Of a DNA stretch of 64,000 nucleotides, positions 56,722 to 64,000 are shown piece by piece. Position 1 is the stretch's first letter, and each line of letters starts with the position of its first letter. The DNA comes from Oxalobacteraceae sp. CFBP 8761. GTDB taxonomy: Bacteria; Pseudomonadota; Gammaproteobacteria; Burkholderiales; Burkholderiaceae_D. The stretch is taken from assembly GCA_014841595.1 (NCBI GenBank), contig JACYUE010000001.1, positions 535,653 through 599,652 of the forward strand, read 5' to 3'. The notes under the pieces were generated by a model. That model saw only the letters and a list, made by a program, of their open reading frames with translations. It did not search any database and was not told the DNA's origin. Position numbers and translations under genes: made by a program.

Positions 56722-56745
56722 AATTTGTGATCTCTGTCACAAATT
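56722..56745 (+). promoter_or_regulatory. CRP-like operator of the type I secretion operon (perfect 9-bp arms)
   Basis: AATTTGTGA (56722-56730), six bases, TCACAAATT (56737-56745): a perfect inverted repeat containing the exact CRP core. With CATAAT at 56761-56766 as the -10, transcription would start near 56773-56775, placing the site at about -40 (Class II). Confidence 0.8.
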
Positions 56746-56849
56746 TTGAAGGTTATACGGCATAATGAACGCGCTAAGTGGTTGCTTGTATTCCGGCAAC
56801 ATGCAGGGTCAACCAGCCCTGGCCCGATTCTGCCTTCAGACCATCGTCC

Positions 56850-58757
56850 ATGAAAAAACTGCTAAACGCTAATAACGAAATCGAACGCGCATTGCTCGCG
56901 TTCAAGAGCACCTTCATTACCATCGGGGTGTTCAGCGCGATCATCAATGTCCTGATGCTCACGCCGTCCCTGTACATGCTGCAGGTGTACGACCGGGTGC
57001 TGGCCAGCCGCAATGAGATCACGCTGCTGATGCTCACCTTGCTGATGCTGGGCGCGTTCCTGTTCATTGGCTGCCTCGAGGTCGTGCGCTCGTTCGTGCT
57101 GGTGCGTGTTGGCGCCAAGTTCGACATGATGCTCAACAAGCGCATTTACACCGCTGCGTTCGAGCAAAACCTCAAGCAGAGCGGCGGCAATGCCGGCCAG
57201 GCGCTGAGCGACCTGACCAGCCTGCGCCAGTTCTTGACTGGCAATGCGTTGTTCGCCTTCTTCGATGCGCCATGGTTCCCGATCTATTTGTTCGTCATCT
57301 TCCTGTTCGAGCCGGCACTTGGCTGGTTTGCGCTGGGCGGCACGATCATTCTGATCGTCCTGGCCGTCGTCAACGAACGCGTCACGCGCGCGCCACTGTC
57401 CGAGGCGAACTCGATGGCCGTGGCTGCCAGTGCGATGGCCACCAACAATCTGCGCAATGCCGAAGTCATCGAATCGATGGGCATGCTGCCGAACCTGATG
57501 GGCCGCTGGTTCAAGACCCATGGCAAGTTCCTGTCGCTGCAGGCCGATGCCAGCCAGAAGGCGGGCACCATTGGCGCCATCACCAAGTTCGTCCAGACCG
57601 CGTTGCAATCGCTCGTGCTCGGCTTTGGCGCACTGCTGGTCCTGGAAAACAAGATTACCCCCGGCATGATGATTGCCGCATCGATTCTGGTCGGCCGCAC
57701 GCTGTCGCCGGTGCAGCAAGTGATTGGCGTCTGGAAGAGCTGGAGCAGCACCCGCAGCGCGCATGAGCGCCTGACCAAGCTGCTGGAAACCAACCCGGCA
57801 CGTGCTGCCGGCATGGCGCTGCCGAAACCGGAAGGCAAGCTGACGGTCGAAGCCATCACGGCAGCACCACCGGGCGTCACCACGCCGATCGTGCGCAATC
57901 TGAGCTTTGGCATCGTGGCTGGCGACGTGCTGGGCGTGATCGGCCCGAGCGGCTCGGGCAAGTCGACGCTGGCGCGCCTGCTGGTGGGCGTATGGCCGGC
58001 GATGATGGGCAAGGTCCGTCTCGACGGCGCCGACATCTATCAGTGGAACAAGGCGGAGCTGGGCCCGAACATCGGCTACTTGCCACAGGACATCGAACTA
58101 TTCAGCGGTACCGTCAGCGAAAATATCGCCCGTTTTGGCGAAGTCGATGCCGAGAAAGTCGTCACCGCCGCCCAGCGCGCCGGTGTGCACGAGATGATTC
58201 TGCGCTTGCCGAAGGGTTACGACACGCCGCTGGGCGACGCGGGTGGCGGCCTGTCCGGCGGCCAGAAGCAGCGCCTGGGCCTGGCACGCGCCATGTACGA
58301 CGATCCGGCCCTGATCGTGCTCGACGAACCGAACTCGAACCTCGATGAAGTCGGCGAACAGGCACTCGTCACCGCCGTGCTCGAACTGCGCAAGCGCGGC
58401 AAGACCATCGTGTTGATCACGCACCGTCCAAGCATCCTGGGCGTGACCACCAAACTGCTGGTCATGAAAGATGGCATGGTTCAGGCCTTTGGCCCGACCC
58501 AGCAGGTAATGACGGCGATGCAGGAAGCGAGCCAGAAAGCCGTCGAAGCGGCCCAACAGCGCGTTGCACAGCAGGGTGGCGCGAAGCCGGCTGCCGAGAA
58601 AACTCACCGGTCGCGCTATGCCGTGCCCGAGCGCCTCGCCCCCGATGCCGCCGCCACGCCACCGCAAGCCCCAACCGCACCCGCTGCCCCGGCAGCCCCT
58701 GCAGCGCCTGCTGCCCCCGTTGCGACTGCAGCGCCAGCACCTGGAGAAACTAACTGA
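56850..58757 (+). CDS. Type I secretion ABC transporter (PrtD-type permease/ATPase)
   Basis: A 635-residue inner-membrane exporter: an ABC transmembrane domain (residues about 20-310, six helices; LTPSLYMLQVYDRVLASRNE is the PrtD-family signature) fused to an ATPase. Walker A is IGPSGSGKSTLARLL (near 369), signature LSGGQKQRLGLARA, Walker B ALIVLDEPNSNLDE, switch His ITHRPS. There is no C39 peptidase or CLD domain, as in PrtD exporters. The C-terminus has a Pro/Ala tail. ATG 56850 begins the family-typical MKKLL. Its stop overlaps the HlyD start (TGATG), so the two are co-translated. The closest neighbour upstream is the DUF4214 protein. Confidence 0.93.
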   Translation: MKKLLNANNEIERALLAFKSTFITIGVFSAIINVLMLTPSLYMLQVYDRVLASRNEITLLMLTLLMLGAFLFIGCLEVVRSFVLVRVGAKFDMMLNKRIYTAAFEQNLKQSGGNAGQALSDLTSLRQFLTGNALFAFFDAPWFPIYLFVIFLFEPALGWFALGGTIILIVLAVVNERVTRAPLSEANSMAVAASAMATNNLRNAEVIESMGMLPNLMGRWFKTHGKFLSLQADASQKAGTIGAITKFVQTALQSLVLGFGALLVLENKITPGMMIAASILVGRTLSPVQQVIGVWKSWSSTRSAHERLTKLLETNPARAAGMALPKPEGKLTVEAITAAPPGVTTPIVRNLSFGIVAGDVLGVIGPSGSGKSTLARLLVGVWPAMMGKVRLDGADIYQWNKAELGPNIGYLPQDIELFSGTVSENIARFGEVDAEKVVTAAQRAGVHEMILRLPKGYDTPLGDAGGGLSGGQKQRLGLARAMYDDPALIVLDEPNSNLDEVGEQALVTAVLELRKRGKTIVLITHRPSILGVTTKLLVMKDGMVQAFGPTQQVMTAMQEASQKAVEAAQQRVAQQGGAKPAAEKTHRSRYAVPERLAPDAAATPPQAPTAPAAPAAPAAPAAPVATAAPAPGETN

Positions 58758-60109
58758 TGAAGTTGCTTAAGAAAGATGCAGCGGACGTCATTACCCATGA
58801 CGTGACCCCGCTCGAAGTAAAGACGGATGCGCGCGCATTTGCCCGCATCGGCTGGCTGGTCGTCCTGCTCGGCTTTGGCGGCTTCATGCTGTGGGCCCTG
58901 CTGGCGCCGCTCGACAAGGGCGTGCCATTGTCCGGCACCGTGGCCAGCGAATCGAATCGCCAGGCCGTGCAGCACCTGAGCGGCGGTACCGTTCAGGAAT
59001 TGCTGGTGCGCGATGGCGATGTTGTCAAGAAGGGCCAGGTGCTGGTGCGCATGAATCCAATCGTGGCCCAGTCCGCAGTGCAAGCCACTGAAGCGCAATA
59101 CCTGTCGGCTCTGGCGAGCGTTTCGCGCCTGCTGGCCGAGCGCGATGGTTCCCGCACGATCAAGTGGCCCGCCGACCTGGAATCACGCCGCAGCGAACCG
59201 CGCATCAGTGAGCTGATGAGCTCGCAAGAACAATTGCTGATGTCGCGCCAGGGTGCGCTGCAAAACGAATTGTCGGGTGTCGACGCCAGTATCGAAGGCC
59301 TCAAGATGCAGATCACCGGTCTGCAGGAATCGCGCGACAGCAAGAAGGAGCAGGTCGGTTTCCTGAAAGAGCAGCTCGGCGGCATGCGCGACCTGGCCAA
59401 GGAAGGCTACGTCGCCCGCAACCGCCTGCTTGATCTGGAGCGTACCTATGCCCAGCTCGGCGGCGCCATTTCGGAAGACATCGGCAATATCGGCCGCTCG
59501 CAGCGCCAGGTGGTCGAACTGACCATGCGCCGCGCGCAGCGCCTGCAGGAATACCAGAAGGAAGTGCGCAGCCAGCTCAACGACCAGCAACGCGAAGCCG
59601 AAGGGCAGCATGCCCGCCTGATGGCCCAGCGCTTCGAGCTGACCAACGTCGCGGTGCGCTCGCCTGCCGACGGCACCGTGGTCGGCCTGGCCGTGTTTAC
59701 CAACGGCGGCGTCGTACCGTCTGGCTTCAAGATGATGGACATCGTCCCGAGCAACGCACCGTTGATCATTGACGGCCGTCTGCCGACCAATCTGGTCGAC
59801 AAGGTTCATGCAGGCTTGCCGGTCGAGCTCATCTTCTCGGCTTTCAACACCAACAAGACCCCGCACATCGACGGTGAGCTGACCCATATTTCGGCCGACA
59901 GCGCCGTCGATGAAAAAACCGGTGTCCCGTATTACAAGGTGCACGTCAAGGTGGCACCGGCCGGTGAAAAGAAAATCATCGCGAACAATATGGATATCCG
60001 TTCCGGCATGCCGGTCGAACTGTTCGTCAAGACGGGTGAGCGCACGATGATGAGCTACCTGTTCAAGCCGATCATGGACCGTGCCCACACGGCCCTGAGC
60101 GAGGAGTAA
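58757..60109 (+). CDS. Type I secretion periplasmic adaptor (HlyD/PrtE family)
   Basis: A 450-residue membrane-fusion protein: one N-terminal transmembrane helix (IGWLVVLLGFGGFMLWALLAPL), a lipoyl-like half-motif (VAESNRQAVQHLSGGTVQEL style, GGTVQELLVRDGDVVKKGQ), a long alpha-hairpin (about residues 110-285) and the second lipoyl half plus beta-barrel (RSPADGTVVGLAVFTNGGVV). It bridges the ABC transporter and the outer-membrane channel. It starts within the stop codon of the exporter gene and ends 3 bases before the TolC-type gene. Length is usual for PrtE/HlyD (about 440-480). Confidence 0.93.
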   Translation: MKLLKKDAADVITHDVTPLEVKTDARAFARIGWLVVLLGFGGFMLWALLAPLDKGVPLSGTVASESNRQAVQHLSGGTVQELLVRDGDVVKKGQVLVRMNPIVAQSAVQATEAQYLSALASVSRLLAERDGSRTIKWPADLESRRSEPRISELMSSQEQLLMSRQGALQNELSGVDASIEGLKMQITGLQESRDSKKEQVGFLKEQLGGMRDLAKEGYVARNRLLDLERTYAQLGGAISEDIGNIGRSQRQVVELTMRRAQRLQEYQKEVRSQLNDQQREAEGQHARLMAQRFELTNVAVRSPADGTVVGLAVFTNGGVVPSGFKMMDIVPSNAPLIIDGRLPTNLVDKVHAGLPVELIFSAFNTNKTPHIDGELTHISADSAVDEKTGVPYYKVHVKVAPAGEKKIIANNMDIRSGMPVELFVKTGERTMMSYLFKPIMDRAHTALSEE

Positions 60110-60112
60110 GCG

Positions 60113-61459
60113 ATGACGTCCATTCGTACCTCCCGCCTGCGCACCCTGGTGGCCGGCGCGCTGCTGGCCGCTGCTGCGGGCAGCGCCGGCGCGATCACGC
60201 TCGAGCAGGCCTACCAGGCCGCGCTCAAGAACGATCCGGTGTTTCGCATGCGCTACTTCGAGAACGAGAGCGGCAAGGAAAACCGCATTCTCGGCCGCGC
60301 GCAGTTGCTGCCGCAGATTTCGGCCAGCCATTCGTTCAACCGCAACATCACGGACCTGCTGCAGCCTACCAACGTTCCGAACGTCCAGAGCCTGAGCCAC
60401 CCGCGTTACCTGAGCCGCTCGTCGGTCGTGCAGCTGCGCCAGCCGTTGTTCAATATGGATGGCATCCAGCGCTACCGCCAGGGCAAGGTGCAAAGCGAGC
60501 AGGCCGAACAAGCCTACGAAGCAGGCCTGGATGAAGTCTCGGTGCGCGTCGTCAGCGCCTATATGGACGCACTGTTTGCCGAAGACCAGCTGGCGCTGGC
60601 GCGTGTGCAGCGCGATGCCTACGTCGAGCATCAAAAAGTAAACACCCGCCTGTTTCAGCTGGGCGAGGGCACCCGCACCGACATGCTCGAAATCCAGGCC
60701 CGGCTCGACCTGGCCGAGGCCCAGCTGGTCGAGGCGCAGGACAATGTGGTCGCCGTGCGCAACACGCTGGCCGGCGTGATCGGCACCGACCCCGGCTCGC
60801 TCGACCAGCTGGCCGAGAACTTCCGTCCGGTCACGCTCAATGTGGGCAGTTTCGAAGAATGGCGCAGCCTGGCGCTGGCGCGCAACAACACGCTGGCCGC
60901 CACGCGCCTGGGCGTGGAAAACGCGCGCCTGGACATCAACCGCAACCGCGCCGGGCACCTGCCACGCGTGGATCTGGTGGCTGCCTACAGCAAGAACGAC
61001 AGTGAAACGCTGAATCTTCGTGGCACCGAATCGACCAACCGCGCGGTGGGCTTCCAGGTCAACTTCCCGATCTATTCAGGTGGTTCGGTCAATGCCACCA
61101 CGCGCCAGGCCGCAGCCAATCTGGGCCGCGCCCAGGCCGAGCTCGATGCACGCAGCAACGAGATCCTGATTGAGCTGCGCCGCGCGCACGACCTCGTGCT
61201 CAGCAGCGGGCGCAAGATCGATGCGCTGGTCAAGGCCGTCGATTCGGGCAAGCTCCTGATGACCGCCACCCAGCAGAGCATCAAGGGTGGCGTGCGCATC
61301 AACCTCGACCTGCTCAATGCACAGCAGCAGTTGTTCACCAGCCAGCGCGACCTGGCCCAGGCCCGGTATTCCTACCTCGTCGGCCTGATGCGCCTGCGCT
61401 CTGCCGCCGGCACGCTCGAGCCGGAATCGATTCGCGAAATCGCGGCGTTCTTCCGCTGA
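60113..61459 (+). CDS. TolC-family outer-membrane channel (type I secretion)
   Basis: A 448-residue outer-membrane efflux protein with a signal peptide (cleavage after SAGA, before ITLEQAYQAA). It has the duplicated TolC fold: an N-terminal helix with LEQAYQAALKNDPVFRMRYF, then RSSVVQLRQPLFNMDG, and a second repeat with VGFQVNFPIYSGGSVNATTR and RVNLDLLNAQQQLFTSQRDL-type segment. It completes a dedicated ABC-adaptor-channel set, so this secretion system does not need a shared TolC. A second DUF4214 gene follows 76 bases downstream with no terminator visible between them. Confidence 0.93.
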   Translation: MTSIRTSRLRTLVAGALLAAAAGSAGAITLEQAYQAALKNDPVFRMRYFENESGKENRILGRAQLLPQISASHSFNRNITDLLQPTNVPNVQSLSHPRYLSRSSVVQLRQPLFNMDGIQRYRQGKVQSEQAEQAYEAGLDEVSVRVVSAYMDALFAEDQLALARVQRDAYVEHQKVNTRLFQLGEGTRTDMLEIQARLDLAEAQLVEAQDNVVAVRNTLAGVIGTDPGSLDQLAENFRPVTLNVGSFEEWRSLALARNNTLAATRLGVENARLDINRNRAGHLPRVDLVAAYSKNDSETLNLRGTESTNRAVGFQVNFPIYSGGSVNATTRQAAANLGRAQAELDARSNEILIELRRAHDLVLSSGRKIDALVKAVDSGKLLMTATQQSIKGGVRINLDLLNAQQQLFTSQRDLAQARYSYLVGLMRLRSAAGTLEPESIREIAAFFR

Positions 61460-61488
61460 TCCTGCCGGACGGATTTGCACTGCACTTG

Positions 61489-61526
61489 CCTCGATTGGAT
61501 TAATATCAATTTATTACCAATCGAGG
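61489..61526 (+). promoter_or_regulatory. Hairpin burying the ribosome-binding site of the second DUF4214 gene
   Basis: CCTCGATTGG (61489-61498) and CCAATCGAGG (61517-61526) are a perfect 10-bp inverted repeat with an 18-base AT-rich loop. The GAGGAA ribosome-binding site (61523-61528) lies in the 3' arm, seven bases before ATG 61536, so the folded form should hide it. A protein-binding dyad is the alternative. Confidence 0.65.
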
Positions 61527-61535
61527 AACGCTTCC

Positions 61536-62126
61536 ATGGCCGTCAATGCACTCGAAGTCCAGCAACTCTACGTCGCCTACTTTGGCCGCCCGGCCGATCC
61601 TGTCGGGCTCGATTACTGGATGGATACACTGGCCGGGAATGTGGTGACACCCGATGATATTTCGCGCTCCTTTGCCGAGTCAAAGGAATACCGCGACAAC
61701 TACAGCCACATGGACAGCCGCACCGTGGTCACCAAAATCTACGACCACCTGTTCGGGCGCGACGCCGAAGCCGTCGGTATCACCTATTGGGCTGACCTGA
61801 TCGACCGTGGCGTCATCGCGATCGACGACGCGGTCAGGGAAATTTCAGAAGCGGCGGTTGGCGCCGATGCAATCGTGTTCAACGGCAAGGCGGCTGTGGC
61901 CACCGTCTTCACGCTGCGCCTCGATACGCCGAACGAAGTAGCAGCCTACGGCCGCGATGCGGGATTGGCGCTGGCCATGGAATTTCTCGCCACCGTCAAG
62001 GATGCCAAAAGCGCGCTCGACGCGGCCGACCCGGTCGTGGTCGATGCGTGGATCGCGCGCATCGTGGGCGCCGACGGCACCGCCATCGAGGATGTGGGCC
62101 TGGTCGGCGTGGTGCCGCTGGCTTGA
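61536..62126 (+). CDS. Second DUF4214-domain protein
   Basis: A 196-residue acidic protein with no cysteine and no Sec signal. It has the same N-terminal layout as the large DUF4214 protein: VQQLYVAYFGRPADPVGLDY, then IYDHLFGRDAEAVGITYWAD, each a DUF4214 repeat. A helical C-terminal part ends in a hydrophobic tail (DVGLVGVVPLA). It probably is another cargo of the type I system or a helper that binds it; neither is proven. It follows the TolC-type gene, with its start site inside a hairpin. Codon use is nearer to the host average than that of the large DUF4214 gene. Confidence 0.82.
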   Translation: MAVNALEVQQLYVAYFGRPADPVGLDYWMDTLAGNVVTPDDISRSFAESKEYRDNYSHMDSRTVVTKIYDHLFGRDAEAVGITYWADLIDRGVIAIDDAVREISEAAVGADAIVFNGKAAVATVFTLRLDTPNEVAAYGRDAGLALAMEFLATVKDAKSALDAADPVVVDAWIARIVGADGTAIEDVGLVGVVPLA

Positions 62127-62127
62127 A

Positions 62128-63039
62128 TCAGGCCGCGGCCTCGCCGGCTGCTGCCTCGCCGGCTGCTGCCTCGCCGGCTGCAGCCTGGCCAGCGTTGCTG
62201 CTGCCGATGCAGTGCGGGCATGACACGCCATACACATAACTCGGCGCAAGTTGCTGGCGCGGCGTCACCACGGCGCGGCAGGCGAAGCACTGCACGGTTT
62301 CGGTCGGCTCGAGCTTCGGATTGAGCGCGGTGCGGTAGTCGAACACGAAGCAGTCGCCCGTGTAGTGCGCGCCGCCGACGTCCTCGAAGTACTTCAGGAT
62401 GCCGCCCTCCAGCTGGTACACGCGCTCGTAGCCGATTTCTTTCATGTGGATTGCCGCTTTTTCGCAGCGGATGCCGCCGGTGCAGAAGGTCACGACCGTC
62501 TTGCCAGCCAGTGCATCGCGGTGCTGCGCCGCGACCTCGGGGAACTCGGTGAACTTGTCGATGCGGTAGTCGAGCGTGTTTTCGAACGTGCCGACGTCGA
62601 CTTCGAAGGCATTGCGCGTTTCCATCATCACAACCTCGACGCCGTCGTCATCGTGGCCCTGGTCGAGCCAGCGCTTGAGCGTGACGGGATCGACCGCCGG
62701 CGCCCGGCCCAGTTCGGGCTTGATGAGCGGCATGCGCATCGTGATGATCTCTTTCTTGATCTTGACCAGCATGCGCTTGTGCGACTGTTCGGTCGACAGG
62801 CTTTCTTTCCATGTCAGGTCGGCCAGGCGGGCATCGCTGCGCACCCAGTCCAGGTACGCGTCGATGTGCTCGCGCGTACCCGACAAGAACATGTTGATGC
62901 CTTCCGGCGTGAGCAGCACCGTGCCCTTCAGGGCAAGCTCATTGCACAGCGCCTGGTATTGCGGGCGCAAGGTTTCCAGATCGTCGAGCGTGACAAATTT
63001 GTAGGCGGCGATGTTGACGTACTGTTGAGCGGAAGACAT
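62128..63039 (-). CDS. trhO: tRNA uridine(34) hydroxylase (rhodanese-fold, YceA type)
   Basis: A 303-residue enzyme of the TrhO/YceA family that hydroxylates uridine at the wobble position of tRNA in an O2-dependent way. It begins with the acylphosphatase-like N-terminal domain ([18 protein letters not shown]) and a rhodanese domain with catalytic loop [17 protein letters not shown] (Cys in CTGGIRC). The C-terminal part has CFACR and SCPHC, a probable metal-binding pair. The last about 20 residues are an added low-complexity tail (AAAGE repeats) not typical of the family. It is convergent with the second DUF4214 gene, with stops one base apart. Confidence 0.93.
   Translation of the reverse strand: MSSAQQYVNIAAYKFVTLDDLETLRPQYQALCNELALKGTVLLTPEGINMFLSGTREHIDAYLDWVRSDARLADLTWKESLSTEQSHKRMLVKIKKEIITMRMPLIKPELGRAPAVDPVTLKRWLDQGHDDDGVEVVMMETRNAFEVDVGTFENTLDYRIDKFTEFPEVAAQHRDALAGKTVVTFCTGGIRCEKAAIHMKEIGYERVYQLEGGILKYFEDVGGAHYTGDCFVFDYRTALNPKLEPTETVQCFACRAVVTPRQQLAPSYVYGVSCPHCIGSSNAGQAAAGEAAAGEAAAGEAAA
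62137..62181 (-). repeat. Three 15-base repeats encoding the AAAGE tail of TrhO
   Basis: GCCTCGCCGGCTGCT occurs at 62137-62151 and 62152-62166, and with one change at 62167-62181. On the coding strand these encode repeated AAAGE units at the C-terminus. Copy number can change in frame. Confidence 0.9.
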
Positions 63040-63270
63040 GGCGATAAAGAAGAAAAAGCGGTGAACGGACAGGCCGATATTATAAGTCAGTCAGCCGCGC
63101 CAACCGTCAGGAGCCTGCCATATGCTTGTCGAATAGATTTACACTATTGCTTCATAGCATTGATGAATATCAAATAAGTCATTGATTTGTATGGTAGGTA
63201 ACTGCCTGGCATCAAGTTTGCTTATAGGAGGGCTGCGCTGTACAAACTTTGATCAACTAGGAAAACAACA

Positions 63271-63954
63271 ATGATCCGTAATATCGCTCTGCTGGCCCTT
63301 TCGCTGACTGCCGGTGCCGCTTCGGCCGCTACCATTCCTGCAACGCTGACCTTCAACTCGGACAGCAACACTGCCTACACCAATGTGATGCCGGCAGCCC
63401 AGAGCGGCAGCGTGCTGATCGACTTCAACTTCACCTACACGGGCGCAACGGTCGACAACAACGATTTCCTGGCTCTGTGGTTTGGCAACTCGAATAACCT
63501 GGGTCAAGCCTACAAAGGCCCGAACGTCGGCTTCAAGGCAAACTGCGGCACTGGCCGCTGCACCAATGACCTGTTCGCACGCCTGGGCGGCGAAAGCGGC
63601 CCGTTCATGAACAACAGCAACCTGGTTGCAGGCACCACCTACAACATCTTCGCGAACCTGTACAAGGCCGCTGGCTCGACGACCTACAACCGCTTCGACA
63701 TGTGGCTCAATGCAACGGCTGCCGAAAAGGCGTCGCTGACCGGCGCCGACCTGAAGGCAACCGGCAACACGAACCTGGCGTCGTTCAACACGATCGGCGT
63801 TCGTACCCTGGGTCTGGACAAAGGCCTGAGCGTGAACGTGAATAATCTGCGCGTCACCGGACTCGAGTCTGAAGTGCCTGAGCCAAGCAGCGTTGCCCTG
63901 ATGGGTCTGGCACTGGCTGGCCTGGCATTCACCCGTCGCAACAAGCGCGGCTGA
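63271..63954 (+). CDS. PEP-CTERM sorting-domain protein
   Basis: A 227-residue exported protein. A signal peptide (MIRNIALLALSLTAGAASA) precedes a beta-rich mature domain with two cysteines (ANCGTGRCTND). The C-terminus has the PEP-CTERM tripartite signal: VPEPSSVALMG, then a hydrophobic helix (LALAGLAF) and the basic end TRRNKRG. Exosortase (EpsH/XrtA) would cleave and process it during export; that enzyme is not in this window. PEP-CTERM proteins occur in exopolysaccharide-producing Gram-negatives, fitting the surface-polymer theme of the locus. The gene has its own upstream region with no operon partner in view. Confidence 0.93.
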   Translation: MIRNIALLALSLTAGAASAATIPATLTFNSDSNTAYTNVMPAAQSGSVLIDFNFTYTGATVDNNDFLALWFGNSNNLGQAYKGPNVGFKANCGTGRCTNDLFARLGGESGPFMNNSNLVAGTTYNIFANLYKAAGSTTYNRFDMWLNATAAEKASLTGADLKATGNTNLASFNTIGVRTLGLDKGLSVNVNNLRVTGLESEVPEPSSVALMGLALAGLAFTRRNKRG

Positions 63955-64000
63955 TTGCCGCACGGCGCGCCAGAAATATCGGCGCGCTGCTGACAGCAGA

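Overview
This window reads as chromosomal DNA from a high-GC betaproteobacterium, most likely an Oxalobacteraceae of the Massilia/Telluria group. This is inferred from the rpsU - GatB/YqeY - dnaG - rpoD macrodomain, the DUF4214 proteins, a PEP-CTERM protein, and the many PAS/LOV kinases. Genus-level placement is an inference from gene content only.

Layout. 1-6.8 kb: housekeeping block (flavoprotein, ribosomal protein S21, YqeY, primase, sigma-70). 6.9-10.4 kb: a tRNA gene with anticodon CAT, then an AT-rich stretch closed by a 45-base near-copy of the tRNA 3' half. This looks like a small, integrase-less island carrying a LuxR-type regulator, a membrane protein and a lipoprotein with a zinc-protease-like motif. 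10.5-21.9 kb: envelope and stress genes (LprI-like, CPBP protease, META lipoprotein, MscS-type channel, L,D-transpeptidase), a histidine kinase, ribonuclease Z and an Rrf2/thioredoxin-reductase-like pair. 22-32 kb: signalling (diguanylate cyclase, CHASE-PAS kinase, LOV hybrid kinase), an anti-sigma-like protein and an RhlE helicase. 32.4-47.7 kb: an OafA-like acyltransferase facing a ten-gene minus-strand polysaccharide operon (Wzm/Wzt exporter, two FkbM methyltransferases, a double glycosyltransferase, GtrB-like and GtrA-like proteins, two large paralogous GT-C-like membrane proteins). 48.4-54.5 kb: a minus-strand operon of CHASE2 adenylate cyclase, outer-membrane TPR/barrel protein, VanZ protein and a Crp-family regulator, divergent from a FecR-domain protein. 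54.8-62.1 kb: an abundant-looking DUF4214 protein, a complete type I secretion system (ABC, HlyD, TolC types) and a second DUF4214 protein. 62.1-64 kb: tRNA hydroxylase TrhO and a PEP-CTERM protein.

The most interesting unit is 48.4-62.1 kb. The Crp-family protein keeps the E. coli CRP recognition-helix residues (R, E and R) and a cyclic-nucleotide pocket. Its operon also encodes a CHASE2 class III cyclase. Three exact TGTGA-N6-TCACA sites lie upstream of the FecR gene, the DUF4214 gene and the secretion operon. I propose an envelope-sensing cyclic-nucleotide circuit that controls type I secretion of a DUF4214 surface protein. The neighbouring polysaccharide operon includes a DUF4214-FkbM fusion and may belong to the same cell-surface programme. 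The circuit is inference; the sites, motifs and gene order are read directly from the sequence.
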